From positions 1 to 46,197 of the forward strand of contig JBJHCR010000008.1 in the NCBI GenBank assembly GCA_050486105.1: 46,197 nt of DNA, written 5' to 3'. Shown here in pieces: positions 1-8,733 of the stretch. Positions within the stretch are counted from its first letter, which is position 1. Each line of letters starts with the position of its first letter. The position numbers and the translations under genes are program-made. Origin of the DNA: JAEXNA01 sp050486105 (GTDB taxonomy: Bacteria; Vulcanimicrobiota; Xenobia; Xenobiales; JADMJV01). The notes under the pieces were generated by a model. The model was not told the DNA's origin. It ran no database searches and saw only the letters and a program-made list of their open reading frames with translations.

Positions 1-1
1 C

Positions 2-1279
2 TACTTCTTCTGGCAAGAATTGGGCCTTAGGGGGCACACTTGCGTCCACGTGGACGCCCATTTGGATGTCAGCGATCTGAAAACTCCGGGAGGCGACCCC
101 ACCCACCACCCTGAGATCAACTGTGGCAACTACCTCACTCCGGCCCTGAGAGAAGGGATCATGGAGGCTCTGGTTTGGGTGCTCCCCGGACACTTGACCA
201 AAGGCGAAGGCCTGCTTTCTTGGACCCAGGAAGAGTTGCAAAATTGGCTTCACCTGGAACTCGAAGACTATCTGAGTCTAAGAATGGAAGATGGTCGGGT
301 CCACGGGATTCTGTTAGGGAAGCCGTTCACCGTCTGCACTTCAGACAATCTCCCTACCCTAGCAGGGCCCACGGTCCTGGACATTGATGTGGACTACTAC
401 CTGGACCAGGAAGACAACATCTGGCAGTCTCCCTTGGAATTGGCTGAACACCTTCGACCTCTGAGTCCCAGCGCTCTGACGGTGGCCTACTCCATTGAAG
501 GGGGATACACTCCGGTTCGACACCGAGCTCTCGGTCCTCTGACCATAATTGCTTTGGCTCACCCTACTCAAGCCAAGAAAGCCTGGCAGAGCTTGCAAGA
601 ACAGTCCCCCCTTGAAAGCGGCGCTCCAACCTGGCTCAAAGCTGCCCAAGCTGCGCGGTCGGGAGAAATGAAGCGCGCAATACAGTGGGACCAAGGTTAC
701 CGCGAGACCCCCATTGATCTGGCTTCTGGGGCACAACTGAGGGGACAGTTTGACCTGGCCAAGAAGCATCTTGGGCAAGTGAAAGATCTCCAGGAACGTG
801 CCTTCATGCAAGCTTTGATCGCCTTCAAGGAGGGAGCCTTTCTCCAGGCCGCCGAGCTTTGGTCCGAACTCCTGATGACCCAGGAGTTAGACCGACAAAC
901 CAAGCTCTACCTACTCACTTTTTGCGGCCGGGCCTACAGCGCTGCCGGCCTTGGAGAGCAGGCTTTGCAACAATTCCAAGAGGGTCTGAAGTTGGACCGA
1001 GACGACTCAGAATTGACCTACTTGGCAGCCCGAAGCAGCAGAAATATGGGCCGGATTACTGAAGCCGCCCGCCTCTACCGCCGGGCCATGAAATTGGCAC
1101 CAAGGCGCCTGGAAACGGCAGAAATCACCCTAGAACTGGCGGAGCTCTATTTGCAGTTGGCCCAACCGGGGCGAGCCGAACGCCACCTAAAGAGTCTGCT
1201 CAGGGGAAGAGTGCCAGGATTTATCAAGTTCAAAGCGGAAGCCTTGCTTCTGAGATCGGCGTTGGGGAAGAGCCTTTGA
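2..1279 (+). CDS. UPF0489-type arginase-like domain fused to TPR repeats (5' partial)
   Basis: The reading frame is open from base 2, so the gene begins upstream of the window; the in-frame TTG at 20 is not a convincing start. The N-terminal part carries HVDAHLDV and, about 110 residues later, VLDIDVDYY. This spacing and acidic pattern resemble the metal-binding DAHxD and DxD motifs of arginase-fold proteins, as in the UPF0489 family. From about residue 200 to the end the protein becomes alpha-helical with TPR-like repeats, for example around the segments ALQQFQEGLKLDRDD and AARLYRRAMKLAP. No signal peptide can be judged because the start is missing. Its TGA overlaps the TTG start of the next gene (TTGA), implying translational coupling. 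The substrate is unknown. I am fairly sure of the domain assignment and unsure of the role. Confidence 0.75.
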   Translation, partial: YFFWQELGLRGHTCVHVDAHLDVSDLKTPGGDPTHHPEINCGNYLTPALREGIMEALVWVLPGHLTKGEGLLSWTQEELQNWLHLELEDYLSLRMEDGRVHGILLGKPFTVCTSDNLPTLAGPTVLDIDVDYYLDQEDNIWQSPLELAEHLRPLSPSALTVAYSIEGGYTPVRHRALGPLTIIALAHPTQAKKAWQSLQEQSPLESGAPTWLKAAQAARSGEMKRAIQWDQGYRETPIDLASGAQLRGQFDLAKKHLGQVKDLQERAFMQALIAFKEGAFLQAAELWSELLMTQELDRQTKLYLLTFCGRAYSAAGLGEQALQQFQEGLKLDRDDSELTYLAARSSRNMGRITEAARLYRRAMKLAPRRLETAEITLELAELYLQLAQPGRAERHLKSLLRGRVPGFIKFKAEALLLRSALGKSL

Positions 1280-1839
1280 AAGTCCGCAGAGCGAAAAGAG
1301 AAGACCTCGCCTTCATCAGAGAACTCACTTTAGAGACCGTCGATCAGGGCGTCTCTGCCCTTCGTGACATCTCAAACGATCAAGTCCAAATCCGCGCCGC
1401 CCAGAGTCTGGAAGAGTTGGAGCACATGTTCACTCGCAAGCGCGACCACGCCTTTCTCATAGCTGAAAGTGCTGGAGAGCCCGTCGGTTTCTTGATTTTG
1501 GAATACCGAGATGTGGAAGAGACCACCGGTGAACTGCAAACCTTGATTTTTAACATGGCAGTCACCCCTTCCCACCTTGGAAAGAGGGTCGATCGGGTCC
1601 TGGTTCGCGAAGCAGCCAAACTCAGCCACCAACGAGGGTATCGCTATATGACGGCCCGGGTCACCGCCAGCAACGAAAGGGCCTTGCTAGCGGCCTTGAA
1701 GCAGGGCTTCGATATCGAACGATATCAGCTCACCATGGCCTGCGGGGCCGACGGACCCTTACCCCTGCCCGGACGCTCGAAGGAGCAGAGGGCCCACGAC
1801 CTGAGCAGAATACTACGCCGAAGGCAGATGAGGACATAA
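1276..1839 (+). CDS. GNAT family N-acetyltransferase
   Basis: A 187-residue protein starting MKVRRAKREDLAFIREL, the usual first strand and helix of the GNAT fold. The region IAESAGEPVGFLILEY gives the typical beta2-beta3 pattern, and FNMAVTPSHLGKRVDRVLV matches the beta4/motif A region that binds the pyrophosphate of acetyl-CoA; the loop reads HLGKRVDR, a departure from the classical RxxGxG. ARVTASNERALLAALKQGF is the common late motif (N-x-R-A-x-x-x-x-x-x-x-G-F). It probably transfers an acyl group to an amine; the acceptor cannot be read from sequence. The TTG start overlaps the previous stop, and the next gene starts one base after its stop, so the three genes form one unit. Confidence 0.85.
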   Translation: MKVRRAKREDLAFIRELTLETVDQGVSALRDISNDQVQIRAAQSLEELEHMFTRKRDHAFLIAESAGEPVGFLILEYRDVEETTGELQTLIFNMAVTPSHLGKRVDRVLVREAAKLSHQRGYRYMTARVTASNERALLAALKQGFDIERYQLTMACGADGPLPLPGRSKEQRAHDLSRILRRRQMRT

Positions 1840-1840
1840 C

Positions 1841-3583
1841 ATGAGCACAACAGGTGAGATCCCTCACGGAGGATCGCCGGAAACCCAAGAGATTATCAAC
1901 GTCTGCTATGGAGGAACCGCCGACGGTTGGCAACGCTTGGAGCAACTGGTGCCGGCCCGCCAACAGGCTGCCGAGAAAGCGCTAGAGAGTTTCCTGGCCC
2001 AGGCTGATCAGCAGGGTCCAGACTTCGTCAAAGCCCACGATGCCACTCTTCAAGGGGTGGAGAATGCTTTCGCCCGTTATCAGGAGGTGCTGGAGGCCAT
2101 TCTCAAGGCAGCCCGGGCCAAGTCTGCAGAGCAGGCCAAAGAAGCCGCAGGCTTCTTGGCTGTCACCTCCTTTGGAATTCGGAGTGCGGTTATCGCCTTT
2201 GAAGAGAGCTTTCTCTCCTACGGGGATAGCCGTTTTCCGTTAATCAATCTGCTCAGCAATCTTTTCGATCGTTTTCGTGGAGGCCAGGTCCCTGTCGAAA
2301 CCTGGCGCTCAACCTGCCAACGCTATGGCCAGTTTTTCGCCAACTCGGTGGAAGAGATCGACAAGAGTGAAGAGGCCGGCAAACCCGGGGTCCCCGAAAG
2401 GCGGGCTGCACTTCAGCGGTTGACCGAACTCCTAGGGCAACTCGAACGCATGGAAAGCAGCACCTCCTTGAGTGCTTTCGAAGACCAACTCTTTGCCATT
2501 TCCGGGCTCCTGGTTGAGCTCACCGAAGCGGTGGAAACCTACCACAACCACGCTTTCCTCACCGGAGAGAGCTCCTCGCCTCGAATCAATCTGATCTTGA
2601 ATGTGGCCAAAGGGACCCTGGAGGGCAAATATGACCGCAGCATCCTGAGAGCTCTCACCACCTCCATGTCCGACGAGATTCAAGGACGCTTGAAGGAGCT
2701 CGATCGCCTCTCCCAGGAAACCCTCGACTCCCAGGTCTTGTCTGACTGTCTTGGGGACATGATCGATGTCTTGGAGTCTTTGGACGACGCCCTGGAAAGC
2801 CTGATCCGAGTGGCCAATGGGGAGAAAGTGGACCCAGCCGAAGTGCAGGAGGCTCTCGATATTTTGCGAGAATCCGGCGACAATCTGGGGGAAGTGAACC
2901 GGGCTGTGGCCCAAGTGAACGAAAAGCAATCGAGTCTCACATGTCCGGGCTGCGGAACGACTCAAGAGCCCGGTCGTCGCTCCTGCCTATCTTGCGGTGC
3001 CGCCCTGCCTGAACTCAGTGCCAGCGCTGTAGCCAGCTCCTTTGAAATGGAAGAAGGGCGGGGTGAAGCCGCCCTTGGCGAGCCGGTCATGACCACGGTC
3101 ATGCAAGAGCTGTTTTCCAAGGTGGAAGACTTCGACGCGGCCCGCATGGAAGCTGACGCCTACCTGGACCTGATCGAAGAGTACCACCAAAAGATCGATC
3201 TCTCAGAACAGAAACTCTCCACCCTCCAACCCCCGGACATGCCCGAAGACCTGTCGGTGGAAGACCGAGCCCTCTGCCGGGAGTTCATCACCATCGCCGA
3301 CGACGGCTTGTCTCTGCTAGAAGTGGGCCTAGCCGAGTGTCGCGAGGGCCTCGAGCATCTACAACACTTTGGAGAAACCCGAGAGGCCGCCACCAAGAAG
3401 TCGGGGATGCAGCTCTTCTTTGACGGAACTCAAAAATTGTGGCTGGTGAACCGAGCCCAAAAGCGGGTGGAAGAGTTCATCAAAGCCTCGGGCTCCAACA
3501 TACCCGGTGGGACCGGCAGCACCTCAGGCCCCATGTCCGCCCCCACTTCGCTAGCCTCGCGCTTTCAGGACCATTTGCCTTAG
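1841..3583 (+). CDS. Large helical protein with a central zinc ribbon, function unknown
   Basis: A 580-residue soluble protein, third in the operon (one base after the GNAT stop). I do not recognise a named family. Most of it is predicted helical and acidic (long runs such as LKELDRLSQETLDSQVLSD), suggesting helical bundles or coiled coils. A four-cysteine zinc ribbon sits at C368, C371, C382 and C385 (CPGCG...CLSCG). A Ser/Ala-rich linker follows, then a second helical domain of about 150 residues and a Gly/Ser/Thr-rich tail. There is no signal peptide or membrane segment, so it is likely cytoplasmic. A scaffold or regulatory role is possible but not shown. Confidence 0.8.
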   Translation: MSTTGEIPHGGSPETQEIINVCYGGTADGWQRLEQLVPARQQAAEKALESFLAQADQQGPDFVKAHDATLQGVENAFARYQEVLEAILKAARAKSAEQAKEAAGFLAVTSFGIRSAVIAFEESFLSYGDSRFPLINLLSNLFDRFRGGQVPVETWRSTCQRYGQFFANSVEEIDKSEEAGKPGVPERRAALQRLTELLGQLERMESSTSLSAFEDQLFAISGLLVELTEAVETYHNHAFLTGESSSPRINLILNVAKGTLEGKYDRSILRALTTSMSDEIQGRLKELDRLSQETLDSQVLSDCLGDMIDVLESLDDALESLIRVANGEKVDPAEVQEALDILRESGDNLGEVNRAVAQVNEKQSSLTCPGCGTTQEPGRRSCLSCGAALPELSASAVASSFEMEEGRGEAALGEPVMTTVMQELFSKVEDFDAARMEADAYLDLIEEYHQKIDLSEQKLSTLQPPDMPEDLSVEDRALCREFITIADDGLSLLEVGLAECREGLEHLQHFGETREAATKKSGMQLFFDGTQKLWLVNRAQKRVEEFIKASGSNIPGGTGSTSGPMSAPTSLASRFQDHLP

Positions 3584-3756
3584 GACTAGAAAAGCTCAGC
3601 ATCCAGAAGACCAGGCCACCAAGACTGTGTGGAACCTGGCTCCCTAGGAGGCTGCGGCTCAAGGCCCATAGCGCTCTTTTGTAGCAAGCCTTTCCCTTCT
3701 TGAACCTCAGCCCATTCCCAGGTCGGGGAGTTCAAGAGGGGTTGCGGCCGAGAAAC

Positions 3757-4098
3757 CTAACCTTGTCTGCCCTCGGTGCAGTCTTTTTGGGGGCTCGCCA
3801 ACACGTTGGGCTCACTTGAGCTTTCGACATCACCGGCTTCTTCCAACGTCTGCCGTGCTTGGAGGCTCCGTTTGCGCCGTCGAGACTCAACCTCTCGCTT
3901 CTGTCCTTCAAAGCTCAGGGCTTGATGGAACTCTGATCCTGTTTCGTGGATGGTTTTGTTGAAGGCTTTGACGGTGCGGACTGAGGTCTTAATAATCTCG
4001 GGCAGGCCTTCGGCTCCAAACACCAACAGAGCCAGGATGACCAACAAGATCACTTCGGAGCCACCGATATTGAACATAAGAGGGTTTTCAGCAGGCAT
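3757..4098 (-). CDS. tatB: TatA/TatB-family twin-arginine translocase subunit
   Basis: A 113-residue protein with a short N-terminus, one hydrophobic helix (VILLVILALLVFGAEGLPE), the FG hinge and an amphipathic helix, followed by a charged tail. That is the standard TatA/TatB layout. Counting from the internal Met in MFNIGGSE, residue 8 is Glu, a TatB-like feature (TatA usually has Gln). The start at 4098 has an AGGA eight bases upstream; the internal ATG at 4077 would give the more typical MFNIGG start but has a poorer ribosome site. It lies head to head with a Tat-signal sulfatase, with only 27 bases between the two start codons. No tatC is present in the window. The subunit type is less certain than the family. 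Confidence 0.85.
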   Translation of the reverse strand: MPAENPLMFNIGGSEVILLVILALLVFGAEGLPEIIKTSVRTVKAFNKTIHETGSEFHQALSFEGQKREVESRRRKRSLQARQTLEEAGDVESSSEPNVLASPQKDCTEGRQG

Positions 4099-4125
4099 GA
4101 AATCAATCCTACGAAATTCCCTTGA

Positions 4126-6057
4126 ATGACAACAAGACGTGAATTCCTTAAAGGGGCCGGCAGCGCGGTCGCAGGCCTAGCCGTGGCCGGCTGTGGCTCA
4201 AGCAATGAACCCAATCCCATCACCTCCGACAACTCAGGGGGGACAAGACAGCCCAACATTCTGCTGGTTCTGGTCGACGAGATGCGGCAGCCGCCCCTTG
4301 GATACGCTCCCGACGAGGGCGAACTTCAGCCGATCAAAGAGATCTTGCGCTTCGAAACGGACCTCACCCCGAGCAATCCTTTCAGCCGATTCTTTCCGGG
4401 CTTCTTGAGGCTACGAAAGAACGGAGTGGTGCTGCGCAACCACTACACCGCGGCGGCCGCCTGCGCCCCCAGTCGGACCACCTTCCTCACCGGTCAATAC
4501 CCTTCGCTTCACGGTGTGACCCAGGTCAACGGAACCTTCAAAGTTCCCGACGATATCAAGTTCTTGGACGCCGACGGTGTCCCGACTTTGGGCGATTGGT
4601 TTCGAGCAGGTGGCTACGAGACACACTACTTCGGCAAGTGGCACGTTTCCAACACCTCCGAGCCCCCCTACGATCTCGAACCGTGGGGATTCTCAAGCTA
4701 CCAGACTTCAGGGCCCGACCCGGACAGTTCGATCCCAGGTTTAGGCGCCTATCGAGATCCCGGATTCACCGATATCATCAGCGGTTTCTTTGCCGACAAA
4801 GCTGGCGACCAGAGCGATAAGCCCTGGTTTGCCGTGGCCTCTTTTGCCAACCCGCACGACACGGGCGCTTATCCCGCTCCTTTTTTCTTGCCCGGTCAAG
4901 CCGGTGTGACCTCCCCGCTCACCTTCCCTGACACGCCTCAGCCGATTCCGCCCGACGGCGATTTGAGCAACACCGATGATCAGCGGCCTTTAGTGGAGTT
5001 GAACCCCGACGGATTTCCTCAAGAGACCTTTGAGCTACCCCCTACTTGGAACGAGGACTTGGGCGCCAAGCCCGACTGTCATCAGGATTCGGCTTGGAAG
5101 ATGCAGATGGCCTTGGCGGCCGGGTTCGCTCAGTTTCAAACCGTTTTGATGCCCTACCCCACCCAGGACCTCTCTACCGAACTTCAGATGGGATGGGCCA
5201 AGGCCACGGGTCAGTTTTATCTCTATCTGCAGCATCTGGTGAACATCGAGATCGACCTCATTATGCAAGCCTTCGATGAAGCGGGACTAGCCGACAACAC
5301 CATCGTGGTTTTCACCTCCGATCACGGCAGCAACGTCATGGCGCACAACCAGATGGTTCAGAAGTTTTTCACCGCTTACGAAGAAGCGACCAGGGTGCCC
5401 TTTGTCATCTCCAGCCCCCTGGTCAACCCGAGCGACACGGTACGGCAGGTCGATCACGTCACCAGCCATATCGACTTAGCGCCCACGCTTTTGGGCCTTG
5501 CCGGCTTCACCGACGAGCAGATCAAAGCCTTAAAGACAGGTATCACCGGGCAGACCCAGGTGCGGGATTTCGTGGGCCTCAACTTGGCTCCTTATCTTGA
5601 GGGAGACTCTGCCTTGCCTCGGCCCGGCGTGCTCTTCACCACCTCCGACGATGCCACCCTACCGGCTTATCCCATCACCGAAGCCAACGAGCAGAACCAC
5701 CAGAACTACGACCTATTTCTCGAGCGAGTTGAGGCCCTCATCAACCGGCCGGACCAGCGGGCTCCCCTGTTTCCGGGCTCTTGTGTGGAGCCGAACGCCG
5801 TTCATATGTTGAGTACCGGAGATTGGAAGTATTGCCGCTACTGGGACGACCAAGGCAGCGAACCTGAGCAGTTTGAAATGTACCACCTGGCAAGCGACCG
5901 CCTCGAAACCAACAATTTGGTGGACTTCAAGACGGGAGAACTGCGGCCCGGCGCCACCGTTCCAGGACTGACTCAGGCCGAACTGCAAGCCCAACTCGAA
6001 CTCTTGAGAACCCAGCTTTTCGAGCAAGAAACCCAGTTGCTGCTCAGCCCGAGCTAA
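4126..6057 (+). CDS. Tat-exported lipoprotein sulfatase (formylglycine-dependent)
   Basis: A 643-residue member of the sulfatase branch of the alkaline phosphatase superfamily. The N-terminus has a twin-arginine motif (TRREFLKG) and a lipobox-like VAGC at C23, pointing to Tat export and lipid anchoring. The family motif C113-A-P-S-R followed by TTFLTGQYP marks Cys113 as the residue converted to formylglycine. Other active-site candidates are D51 (VLVDEM), K171 and H173 (FGKWH), the NPHD at 242-245, and D399-H400 (FTSDHGSN). It should hydrolyse sulfate esters; the substrate is unknown. No formylglycine-generating enzyme is seen in the window. The neighbouring TatB-like gene fits its export route. 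Confidence 0.92.
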   Translation: MTTRREFLKGAGSAVAGLAVAGCGSSNEPNPITSDNSGGTRQPNILLVLVDEMRQPPLGYAPDEGELQPIKEILRFETDLTPSNPFSRFFPGFLRLRKNGVVLRNHYTAAAACAPSRTTFLTGQYPSLHGVTQVNGTFKVPDDIKFLDADGVPTLGDWFRAGGYETHYFGKWHVSNTSEPPYDLEPWGFSSYQTSGPDPDSSIPGLGAYRDPGFTDIISGFFADKAGDQSDKPWFAVASFANPHDTGAYPAPFFLPGQAGVTSPLTFPDTPQPIPPDGDLSNTDDQRPLVELNPDGFPQETFELPPTWNEDLGAKPDCHQDSAWKMQMALAAGFAQFQTVLMPYPTQDLSTELQMGWAKATGQFYLYLQHLVNIEIDLIMQAFDEAGLADNTIVVFTSDHGSNVMAHNQMVQKFFTAYEEATRVPFVISSPLVNPSDTVRQVDHVTSHIDLAPTLLGLAGFTDEQIKALKTGITGQTQVRDFVGLNLAPYLEGDSALPRPGVLFTTSDDATLPAYPITEANEQNHQNYDLFLERVEALINRPDQRAPLFPGSCVEPNAVHMLSTGDWKYCRYWDDQGSEPEQFEMYHLASDRLETNNLVDFKTGELRPGATVPGLTQAELQAQLELLRTQLFEQETQLLLSPS

Positions 6058-6067
6058 AGCGCTCGCC

Positions 6068-7306
6068 TTAGAACCCACAGAAACCTAGGGGGACGGGGGT
6101 GACGGGCTCTGCCCCCGTATCTTCGACCGTTCCGGTATTTAGGGTCTCCAGCTCGAGAAACTGCTCTACTCGCAGGGGAGCTTCCAAGGATTGGCGTTGA
6201 AATCTGTAAGAGCTGTCGCTCTCGTTGCCTAGAAGCTGAAGGCCAAGGGATGAGGTGCCGGTGGTAATGGCGAGCATCGAAAAGGCGCTCAGATTGTTTG
6301 AAAGCGTATTGTTGTTGGCTTGAACCTTCAGGTCGCTTTGCCCAAAGGCTGCGATTCCCAGCCCGAACAATCGGCTGCCGGAGATGACGTTGTCGTTAAC
6401 CCGAACCACGGCGATGTTGCTTTCCTGAGTGTCCAGGTCGATGCCGATTCCGCTGGTTTCGGTGACGGTATTGCCTTGGATGAGCCAGTCTCCAGAGATG
6501 TCGCGGAGCTGGATTCCTGTACCCCCGTTGAGCGTGTTGGCCACCTCGCAGTTGGTCACGGCTCCGTTCGTCTGCCCGTCTCCATCGATGGCGATCCCGT
6601 CTGTGCGCACCACCCTGATGGAGTCCACGGTGTTTCCGTCAGCCAGGATGACCGGACCGGACAAGGTGGGCCGCTCGGCGCCTTGAGCGTTGACCATTCC
6701 GGAGGCGAACCCCAGGAGCTTTTGCCCATTGAGGAGATTGACGGCTCCCGTGTAGGTTCCCCTTCCGGGGAACACGACAACGTCGCCACCGGGCCCTGCC
6801 GCGGCCACGGCAGCTTGGACGGTGGCGAAAGGTGAGCCCGAGTCAAAATTGCCGGTGGTGTCGTTACCCGTCACTGAGTTGACATAGAATCCTGGCTCCA
6901 ATTCGCCTAAATCCACCGAAATGGCCACCGTGGCCCGAGAGGTACCCTGGCCGTTGGAGAGGTCGTAGGAAAAACCATCCGTCCCCACAAAGCCCTGGGC
7001 CGGAGTGTAGGTGAAGGCCCCGGTGTTGTCGGCTGAAGTCACCTGCCCGCCCTGACTGGTGACAGCGGGAAAGGTTACGGTTATGGCGCTGCCAGGAGCG
7101 GCATTAGGGGTGTCGTTAGCCAAAACCCCGGTCTCCGCCGGCACGGTGAGGGAAGCACCCAGCGTGGTCTCATAGAAATCCGCTCGAGCTATGGGAGATA
7201 AGGTCCCACCGGGCGTTCCGGTAAAGACAAAACTTTCTTGGGAACTCCCGCAACCAGCCAAGATTGTGCACGCAGTTAAGAGCACAACCGCTAAGTGTTT
7301 TTTCAT
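6068..7306 (-). CDS. Cell-surface lipoprotein: Ig/cadherin-like domain plus parallel beta-helix
   Basis: I start this gene at the ATG at 7306, giving 412 residues beginning MKKHLAVVLLTACTILAGCG, a clean lipoprotein signal (LAGC). The frame stays open further upstream to 7411, but that stretch lacks signal features. No strong Shine-Dalgarno precedes either start. Residues about 50-135 look like a bacterial Ig/cadherin-like domain (ANDTPNAAPGS, GTDGFSYDLSNGQGTS). The rest starts with a pattern typical of right-handed beta-helix proteins (FYVNSVTGNDTTG, PFATVQAAVAAA, DVVVFPGRGTY) and continues with Asn/Gly-rich rungs. Such proteins often bind or cleave polysaccharide; no catalytic residues are evident. 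It converges on the sulfatase with ten bases between stops, so a shared polysaccharide role is possible but unproven. Confidence 0.85.
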   Translation of the reverse strand: MKKHLAVVLLTACTILAGCGSSQESFVFTGTPGGTLSPIARADFYETTLGASLTVPAETGVLANDTPNAAPGSAITVTFPAVTSQGGQVTSADNTGAFTYTPAQGFVGTDGFSYDLSNGQGTSRATVAISVDLGELEPGFYVNSVTGNDTTGNFDSGSPFATVQAAVAAAGPGGDVVVFPGRGTYTGAVNLLNGQKLLGFASGMVNAQGAERPTLSGPVILADGNTVDSIRVVRTDGIAIDGDGQTNGAVTNCEVANTLNGGTGIQLRDISGDWLIQGNTVTETSGIGIDLDTQESNIAVVRVNDNVISGSRLFGLGIAAFGQSDLKVQANNNTLSNNLSAFSMLAITTGTSSLGLQLLGNESDSSYRFQRQSLEAPLRVEQFLELETLNTGTVEDTGAEPVTPVPLGFCGF

Positions 7307-7776
7307 TTGGGAGGATTCTTTCCCAGGCCCTGTTCGCCTCTCTGCCCTTCCCCTACCTCTCCCAGAGAGCTCGGGCTTGGCTATGCTCCCGTGCGTGAAG
7401 ACGCCGAGCACGCCGAAGACTTGTCCGAGCCGGATGAGATTGCCGCGGAGATCATCGGACCCTCAGGGTGGCTCTGGAAGAAAGGGAAGCCTTGGCGGAG
7501 TTGCTGGAAGTCAAGGAGTAAAGCTCCATGGCACCTGTTACGAGAGTTCGTTTTCTGGGACCCAGTTCTCGAGGCTCAGCTCCGGAATGCGCCTGTCCAA
7601 AAAATCTTTGCTCTTTACTGCCCATGATACCTATCGTCAGTAGTTATCCTTGGTGACCTTATGTCAACGACTGTGGGACAGCGCCGCATCGTTCCCAAAA
7701 TCGAAGATGATGGGACTATTGTGTGGCAGAGATAAGGGAAAGGTCTCAAACGTTGGGTTGAGAAGATAGGGTTTAA
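7307..7776. other. 470-base gap without an intact gene
   Basis: No convincing complete gene on either strand. On the + strand, 7391-7521 holds two coding-like pieces in different frames, SEPDEIAAEIIG and ALEEREALAELLEVKE followed by TAA. Joined by a frameshift they resemble the acidic helical tail seen at the end of some type I restriction methylases (HsdM), but this is weak. The part from about 7620 to 7776 is more AT-rich and probably carries the promoter of the membrane protein starting at 7777. Confidence 0.4.
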
Positions 7777-8694
7777 ATGGGTGGAAAGTATAAAGTCATT
7801 GAGAGTTCGAAGCAAAGGGTGGTCCTCGGCGATCCCTTGGGAGTCTCAAAGCCCAGCCAGCTAACTTTCGAGGCTGGCGGACCGTTGCATTTGTCGGGGA
7901 GAGGTGAGGTCGGTTTAGAGGGCGGCGTTTTGAGGCTAAAAACGGAGTCCGGGAGGAACAACATTCCTGATTGGCACCACCTGATTCTTGAGCTATCCGG
8001 CGAAAGATTCGAACTCTCCGATTCACACCACCTGGCAGACCTAATTGTGATGGCGACCGCAGTTGCCGAGGTGACCGGACTCCAGATAAATGATAGTAGT
8101 CTTAAGAGATCGACTTTACCGGCGACCTTCGAGGGCAAAAAGACCGCTTATCCCGAGTTTTTCGCTTCCGTAGGCGGGTCCGAAGAAGACCAACTTGTCG
8201 TTCGGACCAGCTTCAGATTCAGTCGGGCTTTTCCAATGATCGTAGCCGGGTTGGTCCTAGCAGCCTTAGGGCTAGGGTTGGTGCACATCGGAGAGGCTGC
8301 CGAGATTTTTGTAGGGGAAGGTTCTCAGCTTTCAGGGGTGGGTGGCCGGCCTCAAGCTTCGCCGATGGGGTTATCGATCATTGGGTATGGCCTTTTGGTG
8401 ATAGGGTTGCTGCTGCCGCCCGGTGCCGTGATCCAAAACTTGATTAGAGAAGAATTCAGCCTTGATTCGAATGGTTTCTCCTGTAAGCGAGGAAGAAAAA
8501 CGGGGGAGAAAGGTTGCCTGGATGAGATTTTAGATCTCAGACTAGTTCATGACGATCTGCAACTAGTTTTAAGGGACCGCTGCGTGAGCGTTCTACCGAG
8601 CCTGAAGAGCAGAGAAGAGCAGTGTTTTCTGTACCGAAAGGTGGCAGAGGCTTTGGACTACCACCGGAAGCCTGCTGAGCTTAAGGAAGAGTAA
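7777..8694 (+). CDS. Membrane protein of unknown function
   Basis: A 305-residue protein I do not recognise. The first 145 residues are soluble and beta-rich with no signal peptide. Two hydrophobic segments follow: about 150-172 (MIVAGLVLAALGLGLVHIG) and about 196-222 (LSIIGYGLLVIGLLLPPGA). A cytoplasmic-looking domain of about 80 residues with three cysteines ends the protein. The two-helix layout between soluble domains resembles small PH-like membrane proteins, but no motif secures that. It stands alone between decayed sequences on both sides. Confidence 0.7.
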   Translation: MGGKYKVIESSKQRVVLGDPLGVSKPSQLTFEAGGPLHLSGRGEVGLEGGVLRLKTESGRNNIPDWHHLILELSGERFELSDSHHLADLIVMATAVAEVTGLQINDSSLKRSTLPATFEGKKTAYPEFFASVGGSEEDQLVVRTSFRFSRAFPMIVAGLVLAALGLGLVHIGEAAEIFVGEGSQLSGVGGRPQASPMGLSIIGYGLLVIGLLLPPGAVIQNLIREEFSLDSNGFSCKRGRKTGEKGCLDEILDLRLVHDDLQLVLRDRCVSVLPSLKSREEQCFLYRKVAEALDYHRKPAELKEE

Positions 8695-8714
8695 AGGGCA
8701 GGTGTCTGCCCCTT
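8694..8714. repeat. Short perfect hairpin (possible terminator or REP-like unit)
   Basis: GGGCAG at 8696-8701 and CTGCCC at 8706-8711 form a six-pair stem with loop GTGT, flanked by AA and TT. It directly follows the stop of the membrane protein and precedes the MazF relic. There is no proper T-run, so termination would be weak. It could also be a solitary palindromic repeat marking the relic boundary. I see no second copy in the window. Confidence 0.35.
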
Positions 8715-8733
8715 AACAACCCGAGATCGAGAT

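Noticed and set aside
3698..3737. Inverted repeat TCTTGAAC...GTTCAAGA as a terminator
   Set aside because: The loop is 24 bases and no T-run follows, so it is too weak to call.
6055..6073. A shared AAAGCGCTCGC string behind the sulfatase stop and behind the WG-repeat gene stop (25680)
   Set aside because: An 11-base match between two sites is expected many times by chance in 46 kb, and neither forms a terminator.
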